Source of the DNA: Chloroflexota bacterium
GTDB lineage: Bacteria > Chloroflexota > Dehalococcoidia > Lucifugimonadales > Lucifugimonadaceae
Assembly: GCA_029262735.1 (NCBI GenBank)
Contig: JAJCYY010000041.1
Location: 1-54,797 of the forward strand
Direction of reading: 5' to 3'
DNA length: 54,797 bases
This document shows positions 8,586 to 17,098 of this stretch, in pieces. Made by a program: the position numbers and the translations under genes. Numbering within the stretch: position 1 is the stretch's first letter; every line of letters starts with the position of its first letter. The notes under the pieces were generated by a model. The model was not told where the DNA came from. It made no database searches and saw nothing but the letters and a program-made list of their open reading frames with translations.

Positions 8586-10490
8586 CTACGTTACGTTGTC
8601 CTCGTCACCCTGAATTGCCGCCTGAATAAGCTCGTCTGGAATATCGTCGAAGGATGCGTAGTTCATCGAGTACAGCCGGGCGTACAGACCATCCTGTGCA
8701 ATTAGCTCGTCGTGGTTGCCCTCTTCAATGATGCGGCCATCTTGCAGCACGACTATCCGGTCAGCTCCGCGAATCGTCGCTAGCCTGTGGGCGATCACCA
8801 TGCCTGTACGGTCCTGGAGCAGGCGGGAGAGAGCCTGCTGTATCAGCATCTCCGTGTAGCTGTCGATGTTCGCAGTCGCCTCGTCAAGCACGAGGATCTT
8901 CGCGTCGGCGACGATAGCCCTGGCAAAGCTGATCAACTGCCGCTGCCCCAGCGAAAGGTTGCCTCCCCGCTGCTCAAGCTCCGTATCGTAACCGTCCGGC
9001 AGTTTCATGATGAACTCATGTGCGCCAACGGCACGCGCAGCCTCAACAACCTCTTCCCGCGTCGCATCCTCACGCCTGTACCTGATGTTCTCGAGTATCG
9101 TGCCGGAGAACAGGTACGGATCCTGGAGGACCATGGCGATCTCATGGCCCAACGACTCCTGGGTGCAGTCTTTTACGTTGTGTCCGCCAACCAGCACGTC
9201 GCCTTCCCAGACATCGTAGAAACGGTGGGTTAGCGACATCGTCGTCGACTTGCCCGATCCTGTCGGCCCAACTAGAGCCACCGTCTCTCCCGGGTTTACG
9301 CGGAAGCTCACATCCTGCAACACCGGTTGGTCACTGTTGTAGCCGAACGTGACGTTCTTGAATTCCACCGAGCCGTCGGTGTTCTCTAGCTTTATCGCAT
9401 CGGGCTTGTCCGAAACATCGATGGGAACATCCAGCACCTCGAAGATCCGCTGCCCCGACGCCATCGCCCGTTGCATGATCGAGTACTGCATCGTCAGCGC
9501 TCTGATCGGATCGAAGAACCGCTGGACGTTGAGGATGAAGAGGACCATGACGCCGACTTCCAGGCTGCGGTCAAGCACGAACGTACCGCCAATCACGATG
9601 ATGATTGCCATTGCGATTCCGGTCAGGGTGTCGACCGTCGGGATCATTATCTGGCCGTAGCGCGTTCCCCTGAGCTGGGCCTTCAGGTTGGCGTCAACCT
9701 TCTCTGCGAACAGGGCGGCGTTGACCTCTTCCCGGCTCATGCCCTGGACAGTTCGCACACCGCTGATGCCTTCAGCGAGGGCTCCATTGAGGCGTGAACT
9801 GCTTTCACGAGCGCCGAGGAAAGCCTTCCGGGCACGTGGGAGCCACACGATTCGAATAAGAAACAGCACCGGAACCACTGTCAGCGTCAGCAGCCCGAGT
9901 CGCCAGTCATATGCAATCAGGACGATGGAGATCCCGGTGATCAGTACGAAGTCACCGATGGCGAATACGGAGGTTTCCAGGAACTCCTGCAGCGCCGCAA
10001 CGTCGCCCTGAAGCCTGGACATGAGCCTGCCGACCTCTGTCCGGTCCATGAACGAGAGGGAAACGCGCTGCAGGTGTGAGTACATGGCGCGCCTGAGATC
10101 GAACAGGACGCGCTCAGCAACGCGGCCCACGATGATCTCCTGCAAAAAGTTGAACAGGTAGTTTAAAGCGACAACGGCAGCCAGGATGATTGCCAGTTGT
10201 GCGAGCAGCGTGCGGTCAAAACTTTTAAAATCGAGGGCGTTGTCGAACGCGTTCTGGATCACGATCGGGATAGCGAGCTGCGTTGCGGTGAATCCGAGCA
10301 CCGCTACGACCGCCACGATGAGCAGCGTTCGATATGGCCTCAGGAAGCCGACAAAACGCTTGACGACGTGGCCGTTGAACGCCTTCCCAAACATCTCCTC
10401 GTCGCGTTCGACCTGCGAACCTACGACCGCGTGAGGCGGACGCTGGTCTCCTTCAAACCCGGTTCGGACGCGGTTAGCTCTCGTCGCCAT
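8586..10490 (-). CDS. ABC exporter half-transporter with canonical ATPase site (subunit B)
   Basis: Type IV ABC exporter of 634 residues: about 70 soluble residues, six membrane helices, then an ATPase domain with Walker A GPTGSGKST, signature LSLGQRQ, Walker B VLDEATANID (catalytic Glu present) and H-loop VIAHRLATI. The ATG at 10490 is chosen because GGAGG lies six bases upstream; it overlaps the end of the previous gene by 17 bases, so translation is probably coupled. A longer reading frame to 10607 has no ribosome site. With its partner it should form a heterodimer exporting lipids, drugs or peptides; the substrate cannot be told from sequence. Confidence 0.92.
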   Translation of the reverse strand: MATRANRVRTGFEGDQRPPHAVVGSQVERDEEMFGKAFNGHVVKRFVGFLRPYRTLLIVAVVAVLGFTATQLAIPIVIQNAFDNALDFKSFDRTLLAQLAIILAAVVALNYLFNFLQEIIVGRVAERVLFDLRRAMYSHLQRVSLSFMDRTEVGRLMSRLQGDVAALQEFLETSVFAIGDFVLITGISIVLIAYDWRLGLLTLTVVPVLFLIRIVWLPRARKAFLGARESSSRLNGALAEGISGVRTVQGMSREEVNAALFAEKVDANLKAQLRGTRYGQIMIPTVDTLTGIAMAIIIVIGGTFVLDRSLEVGVMVLFILNVQRFFDPIRALTMQYSIMQRAMASGQRIFEVLDVPIDVSDKPDAIKLENTDGSVEFKNVTFGYNSDQPVLQDVSFRVNPGETVALVGPTGSGKSTTMSLTHRFYDVWEGDVLVGGHNVKDCTQESLGHEIAMVLQDPYLFSGTILENIRYRREDATREEVVEAARAVGAHEFIMKLPDGYDTELEQRGGNLSLGQRQLISFARAIVADAKILVLDEATANIDSYTEMLIQQALSRLLQDRTGMVIAHRLATIRGADRIVVLQDGRIIEEGNHDELIAQDGLYARLYSMNYASFDDIPDELIQAAIQGDEDNVT

Positions 10491-12285
10491 CGCTGTCCTC
10501 CCCGCCCGATTCATCCGAGTCACCGGTACCGCCGAGGTGGCTGATTGCGTCGTCGCCTGGCCTGATCTGCAACTCGTACAGGTCGTGGTAGTGGCCGCCC
10601 AGCGCAATCAGCTCTTCATGGGAGCCACGCTCCAAAATCTCTCCTTTGTCGAGGAACAGGATCTCATTGGCGTGCATGAGCGAGCTGAGGCGGTGGGAGA
10701 TGATGATTACGGCCCGTTCCCTGGTGATCTCCCTCAACGCCACCCTGATGCGTTGCTCTGTTGCGGCGTCGATAGCCGCAGTTGAGTCGTCGAAGATGAT
10801 GATCTTCGGCTTCAACATGAGGCTGCGGGCTATGGAAAGACGCTGCCGCTGACCGCCTGAAAGGGACACACCGCGCTCACCCACGAGAGTCTCGTACTCC
10901 CGTGGCAGCCTGCGGACCCAGTCATGCAACTGGGCCTGTGTTGTAGCCCGGTGGATCGTTTCGGTTTCAGCCCACGGCTCACCATAGGCCACGTTGTTCT
11001 CGATCGAAGATGTGAACATGAATGTGTCTTGTTGAACAACGCCCACAACGTGGCGGAGCGACTCAAGCTGCACGTCGCGGAGATCCTGCCCGTCGATGGT
11101 TATCCTGCCGCCGGTCACGTCGTAGAAACGCGGGACGAGGTGGGCAAGAGTTGATTTGCCACTGCCAGGGGGGCCGACGATTCCGACCGTATGACCGGGC
11201 CGGGCTTCGAAACTGACGTCCCGCAGGACTCGCTCATCCCCGAACTCGTCCATGAATGCGAAGTCGACATGCTCGAAGCGGAGTACGCCGTTCCTTATTT
11301 CCAGGGCTTTCGCATCCGGCTTGTCCTTGATCACCGGGTCGAGGTCCAGGATTTCGAAGAGGCGAGTACCGGACGTCTGGGCACGTGCGAAGCCATTCAC
11401 CATCATGCCCAGCTGGCGCACAGGCATCTGGAGTATGAACATGAAGGCCAGGAACTGCGTCAACGTGCCAACGTCGATCTCTCCGTCGATCACCTTCAGT
11501 CCACCAACCCAGAGCACAGCCACAACCGATGCGAAGAAGGCAAATGTCATGAACGTCGTGTTGCGTACGCGGATCCCGATTAGATCGTTCGCAAGCGCCT
11601 GGGCCTCGTCAGACACCTTGTTGAACTTCCGCATCTCGTAGTCTTGCCCGGCGAAAGCCCGAACTACCCGGATTCCTGCGAGGTTTTCGTCCATGACGCG
11701 GGTGAGAACAGACAGGCGTTCCTGGAGATTGCGCCAACCTCGGCGTAGCTGCAACCTGGCAGAGATCGCCCGCCAGGCCACGAATGGCACGAAGCTGAGA
11801 CTGATTACGCCGAGCAGCGGATCGGTCCGAATCATAAGCAGTGTGCCACCGCCAATCAGGATGGCCAGCAGCAACGTTCGCAGCAGCGCGGTGTTGACGA
11901 AAAGCCGGACGCCCTCGATGTCGAGCATCCCTCTCGTCATCAGGTCGCCGGTGTGCACATGATTGTGGTAGCTGTAGCTCATCCGCTGAATCTTGCGGTA
12001 GAACGACATTCGCAGCTCGTAGCCGATGTGTTGGCCGATAGACTCACCCATGTAGTTGTGGGCCATCGTGAAAGCGCCGCGCGCAACGCTCGCACCGAAT
12101 AGCATCAGTCCTGTGAACAGGAGCTGTCTCCGGGCGTCACTGCGGTCTGCAGTGTCATCTGCGAGGAAGTCGACGGCATCTCTGATAGCGCTTCCAAGTA
12201 GTTGCGGAATCACCAGCATGAATATCGCAGCGATAATCGTCGTGACAATCGCAAGCGTCATTCGCCATCGGTATCCAATCGCCAT
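10474..12285 (-). CDS. ABC exporter half-transporter with degenerate ATPase site (subunit A)
   Basis: 603 residues: six membrane helices (the first at about 9-32), then an ATPase domain with Walker A GPPGSGKST, a canonical signature LSGGQRQRLS, and Walker B IIIFDDSTAAID, where the usual catalytic Glu is Asp. This mirrors the degenerate half of heterodimeric exporters such as TM287/288 or BmrCD. The ATG at 12285 is the only ATG/GTG/TTG in the open frame and lacks a Shine-Dalgarno. The frame stays open ~43 codons further upstream and encodes a plausible ABC N-terminus, so the true start may be non-standard. It is directly coupled to subunit B. Confidence 0.9.
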   Translation of the reverse strand: MAIGYRWRMTLAIVTTIIAAIFMLVIPQLLGSAIRDAVDFLADDTADRSDARRQLLFTGLMLFGASVARGAFTMAHNYMGESIGQHIGYELRMSFYRKIQRMSYSYHNHVHTGDLMTRGMLDIEGVRLFVNTALLRTLLLAILIGGGTLLMIRTDPLLGVISLSFVPFVAWRAISARLQLRRGWRNLQERLSVLTRVMDENLAGIRVVRAFAGQDYEMRKFNKVSDEAQALANDLIGIRVRNTTFMTFAFFASVVAVLWVGGLKVIDGEIDVGTLTQFLAFMFILQMPVRQLGMMVNGFARAQTSGTRLFEILDLDPVIKDKPDAKALEIRNGVLRFEHVDFAFMDEFGDERVLRDVSFEARPGHTVGIVGPPGSGKSTLAHLVPRFYDVTGGRITIDGQDLRDVQLESLRHVVGVVQQDTFMFTSSIENNVAYGEPWAETETIHRATTQAQLHDWVRRLPREYETLVGERGVSLSGGQRQRLSIARSLMLKPKIIIFDDSTAAIDAATEQRIRVALREITRERAVIIISHRLSSLMHANEILFLDKGEILERGSHEELIALGGHYHDLYELQIRPGDDAISHLGGTGDSDESGGEDSDGDES

Positions 12286-12749
12286 CGCAGTGATACGGAC
12301 GACGGCAGCTCTGCGCGCCTGCGCCGCTGCCTCGTCTGGCGTGACTGGGGAAGGCCGAATTCCCGGAGATGAGATCTGTTGACTGACTGCCGTTGCGCAC
12401 CTGCCATTGACGGGCTATTGCGCTCGCAATCTACGTTGAAAGTTGGTAGCGAAAGCCGGATTCTCTGATTGCAGGCCTGCTCTGATGATCGCGGCACTGC
12501 GGGGGTCGAGCAGCAAGTATATGCCCGCCCTGGTCAACCTGTACCTGCACTTCACTCGCGAGTTTTTGCAAACAGGACACGTGTATCGCACGGCGCAGCC
12601 GATAGTTCAGACAGGCGATACTGGTAATATCTCAGAACAAACGCCGTGCCTAATTGCTCGGCTCATTTGCCTGGCCGGAATGCTCAGGCAGATCGGCTGC
12701 GTTGAGTAGTTGTGCTCGGAGTGCCTTGCGACTGGACCAGAGGGAAGAC
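12286..12749. other. Divergent intergenic region, no gene recognised
   Basis: This ~460-base stretch separates the exporter operon (-) from the acetyltransferase gene (+). It must hold both promoters, but I found no convincing -35/-10 pair. The minus-strand part up to about 12415 is an in-frame open extension of exporter subunit A without a usual start codon. Short ORFs here overlap in several frames and look spurious. Confidence 0.5.
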
Positions 12750-13517
12750 TTGGATCAGGCAGAATCGGTCGACCTGCTCGACCCGGAAGGAAAGCTCGCC
12801 GCGCTCTTTCACGAGCCCGAGCCTAAACCTGTCCCACCGAACATTCATTCGGTGCGCGTTGCTGCATTGCCAGACGCAGTGGACATGGAAGATGTGGAGC
12901 GTCTTGCGTTCCCGACGCTCTTTCCGCCAACGAGGTTCGGCCGCGAAGTTTCGAAAACCAATACTCTCTATCTAGTGGCAATGAGATCGTGGACGGATGA
13001 CGAGATTGCCCTGGGGCCAGATACCAGTCGTCCTCGTCGCGGCTCCCGCGGCCTGTTCGGCATGCTTGCCGCTCCGCTGAAGATCCCGGGGAAGTTACTG
13101 TTCCAAACCATTGGTGGCCGCAGGGCGAAGTTGTCTCCGCAGTACCTTGCCGGAATGGTGGGGCTCTGGTTCGTCATGGGTGAGGCGCACGTGGTAATCA
13201 TTGGCAATCGTCCGGGTGACCGCAGAAAGGGCATCGGTGAACTTCTGCTCGTCGCCGCAATCGAGGCTTCGATCGCAAGAGGCGCACGAGTGGTCACGCT
13301 TGAGGTCAGGGGCTCAAACCAGGTAGCGAGGGCGCTTTACCAGAAATACAGTTTCAGAGAGGTCGGCGTACGGAAGCGGTACTACGCGGACAATAACGAA
13401 GACGCTGTTATCATGACGACTCCGCCGATCCAGGGTGACGAGTACCGTGAGCACTTCCTGAAGCAGGTCGGTGAGCACGAGCTCAAATGGGGAGAGTCGG
13501 AGCGGCGAATCTCCTAG
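12750..13517 (+). CDS. GNAT-family N-acetyltransferase (RimI-like) with an insertion
   Basis: Acetyl-CoA-dependent acetyltransferase. The fold is visible as an N-terminal half (HSVRVAALPDAVDMEDVERLAFPTLF), then VVIIGNRPGDRRKGIGELLL with the pyrophosphate-binding RRKGIG at residues 158-163, and GSNQVARALYQKYSFREVGVRKRYY, as in RimI. Between the halves lie about 50 residues (81-134) rich in Arg/Gly/Lys that RimI lacks. I prefer the TTG at 12750 (GAGGGA just upstream); an ATG at 12654 would add 32 unconvincing residues. The end overlaps the open frame of the next gene. The substrate is unknown; ribosomal protein acetylation is a guess. Confidence 0.78.
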   Translation: MDQAESVDLLDPEGKLAALFHEPEPKPVPPNIHSVRVAALPDAVDMEDVERLAFPTLFPPTRFGREVSKTNTLYLVAMRSWTDDEIALGPDTSRPRRGSRGLFGMLAAPLKIPGKLLFQTIGGRRAKLSPQYLAGMVGLWFVMGEAHVVIIGNRPGDRRKGIGELLLVAAIEASIARGARVVTLEVRGSNQVARALYQKYSFREVGVRKRYYADNNEDAVIMTTPPIQGDEYREHFLKQVGEHELKWGESERRIS

Positions 13518-13563
13518 TCTTTTCCAGGTTTTCTCTATCCTGCCAGTTCAGACACAGCATCAC

Positions 13564-15258
13564 ATGGTGCGGCTCGTAATCTCAGTCTGCCGCTCGCATT
13601 CCAACACATTTCGGCTTGCACTTACTATCAACGGAATGGTTCTGCTGGCGCTGCTCGTTGCCTGTAGTGCTGACAACGGACCGCCGACTCAGTCCTCAAC
13701 GGTTCTTGCGACTCAATCACCGGTAGAAACTCCGCCAAACTCGAAGCGCGGCGGCACATTGCGAATCGCCCAGGCATCTGATCCTGCGAGTTGTGACCTT
13801 CACTCTGCCCGAGCGCTCAGCTACCAGGCCGTTCACCCCTGCAATCCACTTCTGTCCCAGCTTGTTCGTGCATCTGCAGATGATCACAGCGTTATCGAGT
13901 CCGACCTGGCGACGGACTGGCAGGTCAGCGCAGATGGCCGGACCTGGAGTTTCGACCTGCGGGACAATGTGCTGTGGCATGACGGCTCGAACTTCACGGT
14001 AGACGACGCAGTGTTCAGTCTGCAGAGAGCAATCGACCCTCCGCCGGGAATAGCTCCCGGGCGTGCGAGCGCGATAGGCCGCTATGTATCCGATTCACAG
14101 CAGATCCGCGCCGAAAGTGGCCGGCTTGTGATCGAGACAGACTTCGCCGCCGCATCCTTCATGCCGAACCTGGCAAGCGTCTACGTTTCGATATACCCGC
14201 GGCAGGCCACGCTTGCGCTTGACCCACCATCGATGACTGCCTTCGAAGCGGTCGTCGGGACAGGACCGTTCACCTCAGGCGGAGCAATTCGAGGCTCCCG
14301 GTATACGTTGGACCGGAACGACAACTACTACATGGACGGTCTGCCATACCTGGACCGGATAGAGTTTCTTGTCATACCCGAGCCTGCTGTGAGAATGGCT
14401 GCGCTCCGTTCACATGAGGTGGACACCATCGCGATAATCACCGAGGCGGAGGCAACGGGGCTGGAGAACGATTTTGCAGACAGGATCACCGTGTTCCGCA
14501 CTCCGTCTGCGGGCGGCAATACGGTTCAGATGAACCTGGGCAAGGCGCCGTTCGATGATCCGGGGGTTCGCCGGGCCGTGAACCTGGCCATATCTCGCGC
14601 AGACGCTGAACTCGTGCTCGGCAAAGGTTTTGCAGGTGCGATTCTGCCGCCAGGCGGGCAATTCGCATCGCCGAAGACTCTCGTTGAAGGCCTGCCCGGT
14701 TACGGTGCCCCGACCGCCAACCGTGAAAGCGCAAGGCAGCTGCTGAGAGAGGCCGGATTTCCAGACGGATTTTCTACCACTATTCACACTCGGGCGAATC
14801 CGTTTTTCCAGCTGCTCTCGGAGTTCGTCGCCGGGCAACTCGTTCAGGTAGGCATTCAGGCAAGAGTCGTCCCGGTGGAGGGCGTCGACTACCAGGAAAG
14901 AATCACCAGTGGCGACTTCGCCATGATCGGCCACAGTCACTCGTTCGCCCTGGACGACCCGGATTCGGTGCTTCCGTCGCACTACAGCTGTGGAGGCGCC
15001 GAGAACTTTCCTGGACTCTGTGATCCTGCCCTCGATGAATTGATCCAGCAGCAGAGCCGTGAGCTCGATGTGCAGAAACGTGGCGATCTGCTGACTAAGA
15101 TTGAGCGGATCATCTGGGAAAAAGACGCAAAGGTCTGGTTCCAGTGGAGCACACGCCGGACACCAGTTTGGAAAAATGTGGCCGGACTGCGTCCGGGTGG
15201 CCCCAGTCTCTACCAGGGCCGCCGGCTGGACCAGGTCTATCTGCGGCCCGGGAACTGA
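13564..15258 (+). CDS. Peptide/nickel-type ABC transporter substrate-binding lipoprotein
   Basis: Extracytoplasmic solute-binding protein of family 5 (DppA/OppA type). From the ATG at 13564 there are 564 residues with a lipoprotein signal ending in LLVAC (lipid-modified C34), a Thr/Pro/Ser-rich linker, then KRGGTLRIAQASDPASCDLH and the family blocks LATDWQVSADGRTWSFDLRD, GTGPF, and DPDSVLPSHYSCGG. An in-frame ATG at 13471 would overlap the acetyltransferase gene and give an implausibly long leader; no start has a clear ribosome site. It is followed seven bases later by the permease gene. The ligand is probably a peptide or other small solute. Confidence 0.9.
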   Translation: MVRLVISVCRSHSNTFRLALTINGMVLLALLVACSADNGPPTQSSTVLATQSPVETPPNSKRGGTLRIAQASDPASCDLHSARALSYQAVHPCNPLLSQLVRASADDHSVIESDLATDWQVSADGRTWSFDLRDNVLWHDGSNFTVDDAVFSLQRAIDPPPGIAPGRASAIGRYVSDSQQIRAESGRLVIETDFAAASFMPNLASVYVSIYPRQATLALDPPSMTAFEAVVGTGPFTSGGAIRGSRYTLDRNDNYYMDGLPYLDRIEFLVIPEPAVRMAALRSHEVDTIAIITEAEATGLENDFADRITVFRTPSAGGNTVQMNLGKAPFDDPGVRRAVNLAISRADAELVLGKGFAGAILPPGGQFASPKTLVEGLPGYGAPTANRESARQLLREAGFPDGFSTTIHTRANPFFQLLSEFVAGQLVQVGIQARVVPVEGVDYQERITSGDFAMIGHSHSFALDDPDSVLPSHYSCGGAENFPGLCDPALDELIQQQSRELDVQKRGDLLTKIERIIWEKDAKVWFQWSTRRTPVWKNVAGLRPGGPSLYQGRRLDQVYLRPGN

Positions 15259-15265
15259 CGACGTA

Positions 15266-16225
15266 ATGGCTTACCTGGCGCGGCGACTGGCCCTGGGCCT
15301 GGTGACTCTGTGGCTTGTCACCCTCGCTGCATTCCTCCTGCTTCGGATTGCTCCCGGCGATGCCGTCTCAGCGGCTGTTGCAAGGTCTCCTGGAGAAGGC
15401 GGGGTTTCCAGCGCCGATCTCGATCAGCTAAGGCGCGAACTCGGCCTTGATCGAAGCTGGCCGGTTCAGTACGGCGACTGGCTCGGTGATGCGTTTCGCC
15501 TGGATCCGGGCACGTCCCTGGCGAGTGGACGGTCCGTGATCGACGAAATCTCTCCGCGACTTGTGGTTACCGCCGAATTAACTGTCCTGGCACTAGCCTT
15601 CACGGTCATCCTGGGAGTGGCAGGAGGTCTGCTTGCAGCGCGCTACGCGAGTGCAGTTCCGGACACTCTGATTCGAGGTGGCGCTTTCGTTGCGCTCTCG
15701 GTGCCTTCGTTCTGGCTGGCGTTGGTCCTGATAGTCGCCATTGCCAGTTGGACCGGCCACTTTTTGGCCCTGGGCTATGAGCCGTTCCTGGAATCGCCCT
15801 GGGCCAATCTCGCAGCCGTTGTTCCAGCGGCGGCAATACTGACGATCAGGCCGAGCGCGATGGTTCTGAGGGTGACGAGAGCCTCGACCCTTGATGCCGC
15901 GAACGCGCAGTACTTCGTGATGGCTCGAGCCCGCGGCTTCTCTCGACAAATGGCACTGGTGAAGCACGCTTTCCGTACTGCGATGCTGCCGACCGTCACG
16001 GTCATCGGCGCGCAGACGGTGCTGATGCTTGGTGGCGCGGTGGTTATTGAACAGGTGTTTGGCCTGCCCGGCCTCGGCCGGTTGCTGGTTGAATCTGTAC
16101 TGGCGCGGGACTTTCCCGTGATCCAGGCGCTAGTTCTGTTGTTTGGCCTCTCCGCGATCACGGTGAATCTGCTGGTCGACCTCGCTTACGTCCGACTTGA
16201 TCCGAGATTGCGAGTTGCAGCATGA
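15266..16225 (+). CDS. ABC transporter permease, DppB type
   Basis: Inner-membrane permease of a peptide/nickel-type importer, 319 residues from the ATG at 15266 (MAYLARRLALGLVTLWLVT). About six membrane helices are visible. LLRIAPGDAV after helix 1, the LRRELGLDRSWPVQYGDWL segment and the cytoplasmic coupling loop ARARGFSRQMALVKHAFRTA are all typical of DppB. Its stop overlaps the next permease start by four bases (ATGA), so the two are translationally coupled. Confidence 0.92.
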   Translation: MAYLARRLALGLVTLWLVTLAAFLLLRIAPGDAVSAAVARSPGEGGVSSADLDQLRRELGLDRSWPVQYGDWLGDAFRLDPGTSLASGRSVIDEISPRLVVTAELTVLALAFTVILGVAGGLLAARYASAVPDTLIRGGAFVALSVPSFWLALVLIVAIASWTGHFLALGYEPFLESPWANLAAVVPAAAILTIRPSAMVLRVTRASTLDAANAQYFVMARARGFSRQMALVKHAFRTAMLPTVTVIGAQTVLMLGGAVVIEQVFGLPGLGRLLVESVLARDFPVIQALVLLFGLSAITVNLLVDLAYVRLDPRLRVAA

Positions 16226-17055
16226 CACTTCGCATCCCGCAACTACCTTCGCCACATTTTTCACGGACCGGCAAACTCGGTATCGCACTGACGGCAGTCT
16301 TCCTGGTCTTTGCAGTGTTAAGCCCAGAACTGGGGCCGAGTCCAGACAGCCAGCGGCTGGCGGAGATCCTCGACGCACCGTCCCGAGATCACCTGATGGG
16401 TACAGATCAACTCGGGCGTGATCAGTTGAGCCGCATCGCTGTTGGAGCACGCAACTCACTGTTGACCGTCGTAACCGTAGTTGCTGTTTCGGGAGTCGGT
16501 GGCGGGCTCATTGGCCTTCTCAGCGGGTTCATGGGTGGCAAGACCGATCTGTTGGTCCAGCGAGGGGTCGACGCTTTGATGTCAATGCCGCTGGTTGTTC
16601 TTGTGCTTGCAGTTGTTGCGGCGGCTGGCACATCTTTCCTGGCGGTGACCCTGGCGATTGGCGTGGCGTTCATGCCGGTCACAATTCGCGTGGCACGCTC
16701 TTCAGTTGTGTCGTTGAGAAGTTCGGGCTATGTCGCCGCTGCACATGTCAGCGGGGCGTCGACCGGTCGAATCATCCTGCGACACCTCGTGCCGAACGCT
16801 GCGGGACCATGGGCGATCGTTGCTGGGAGCCAGGCAGCGGCGGCAGTGCTCGTCGAAGCCGCGCTAGCGTTTCTTGGTGTCGCGCCGGGTCGGATCACAC
16901 TGGGTGGTCTGCTTGGTGGGGAGGCGCAGACATTCATGTACGGAGCGCCGTGGCTCATCCTCTGGCCCGGAGTAACGCTCGCCCTGCTGGCGCTTACCGC
17001 CAACTTGCTTGGAGAATGGGTCGCAGACAACGCCTCAACGCGACCGGGCGCGTAG
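16222..17055 (+). CDS. ABC transporter permease, DppC type
   Basis: Second permease, 277 residues, with the DppC features HLMGTDQLGRDQLSRIAVGARNSL at about residues 57-80, several membrane helices, and the coupling loop YVAAAHVSGASTGRIILRHL. It starts at the ATG overlapping the previous stop. It pairs with the DppB-type protein. No ATPase gene (DppD/DppF) follows: the next gene is on the opposite strand 43 bases away, so the energy-coupling subunits must be encoded elsewhere. Confidence 0.92.
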   Translation: MTLRIPQLPSPHFSRTGKLGIALTAVFLVFAVLSPELGPSPDSQRLAEILDAPSRDHLMGTDQLGRDQLSRIAVGARNSLLTVVTVVAVSGVGGGLIGLLSGFMGGKTDLLVQRGVDALMSMPLVVLVLAVVAAAGTSFLAVTLAIGVAFMPVTIRVARSSVVSLRSSGYVAAAHVSGASTGRIILRHLVPNAAGPWAIVAGSQAAAAVLVEAALAFLGVAPGRITLGGLLGGEAQTFMYGAPWLILWPGVTLALLALTANLLGEWVADNASTRPGA

Positions 17056-17098
17056 GTCTAGTCGGCAAACTCAACATCGGAAGGATGGAACCCGATCT

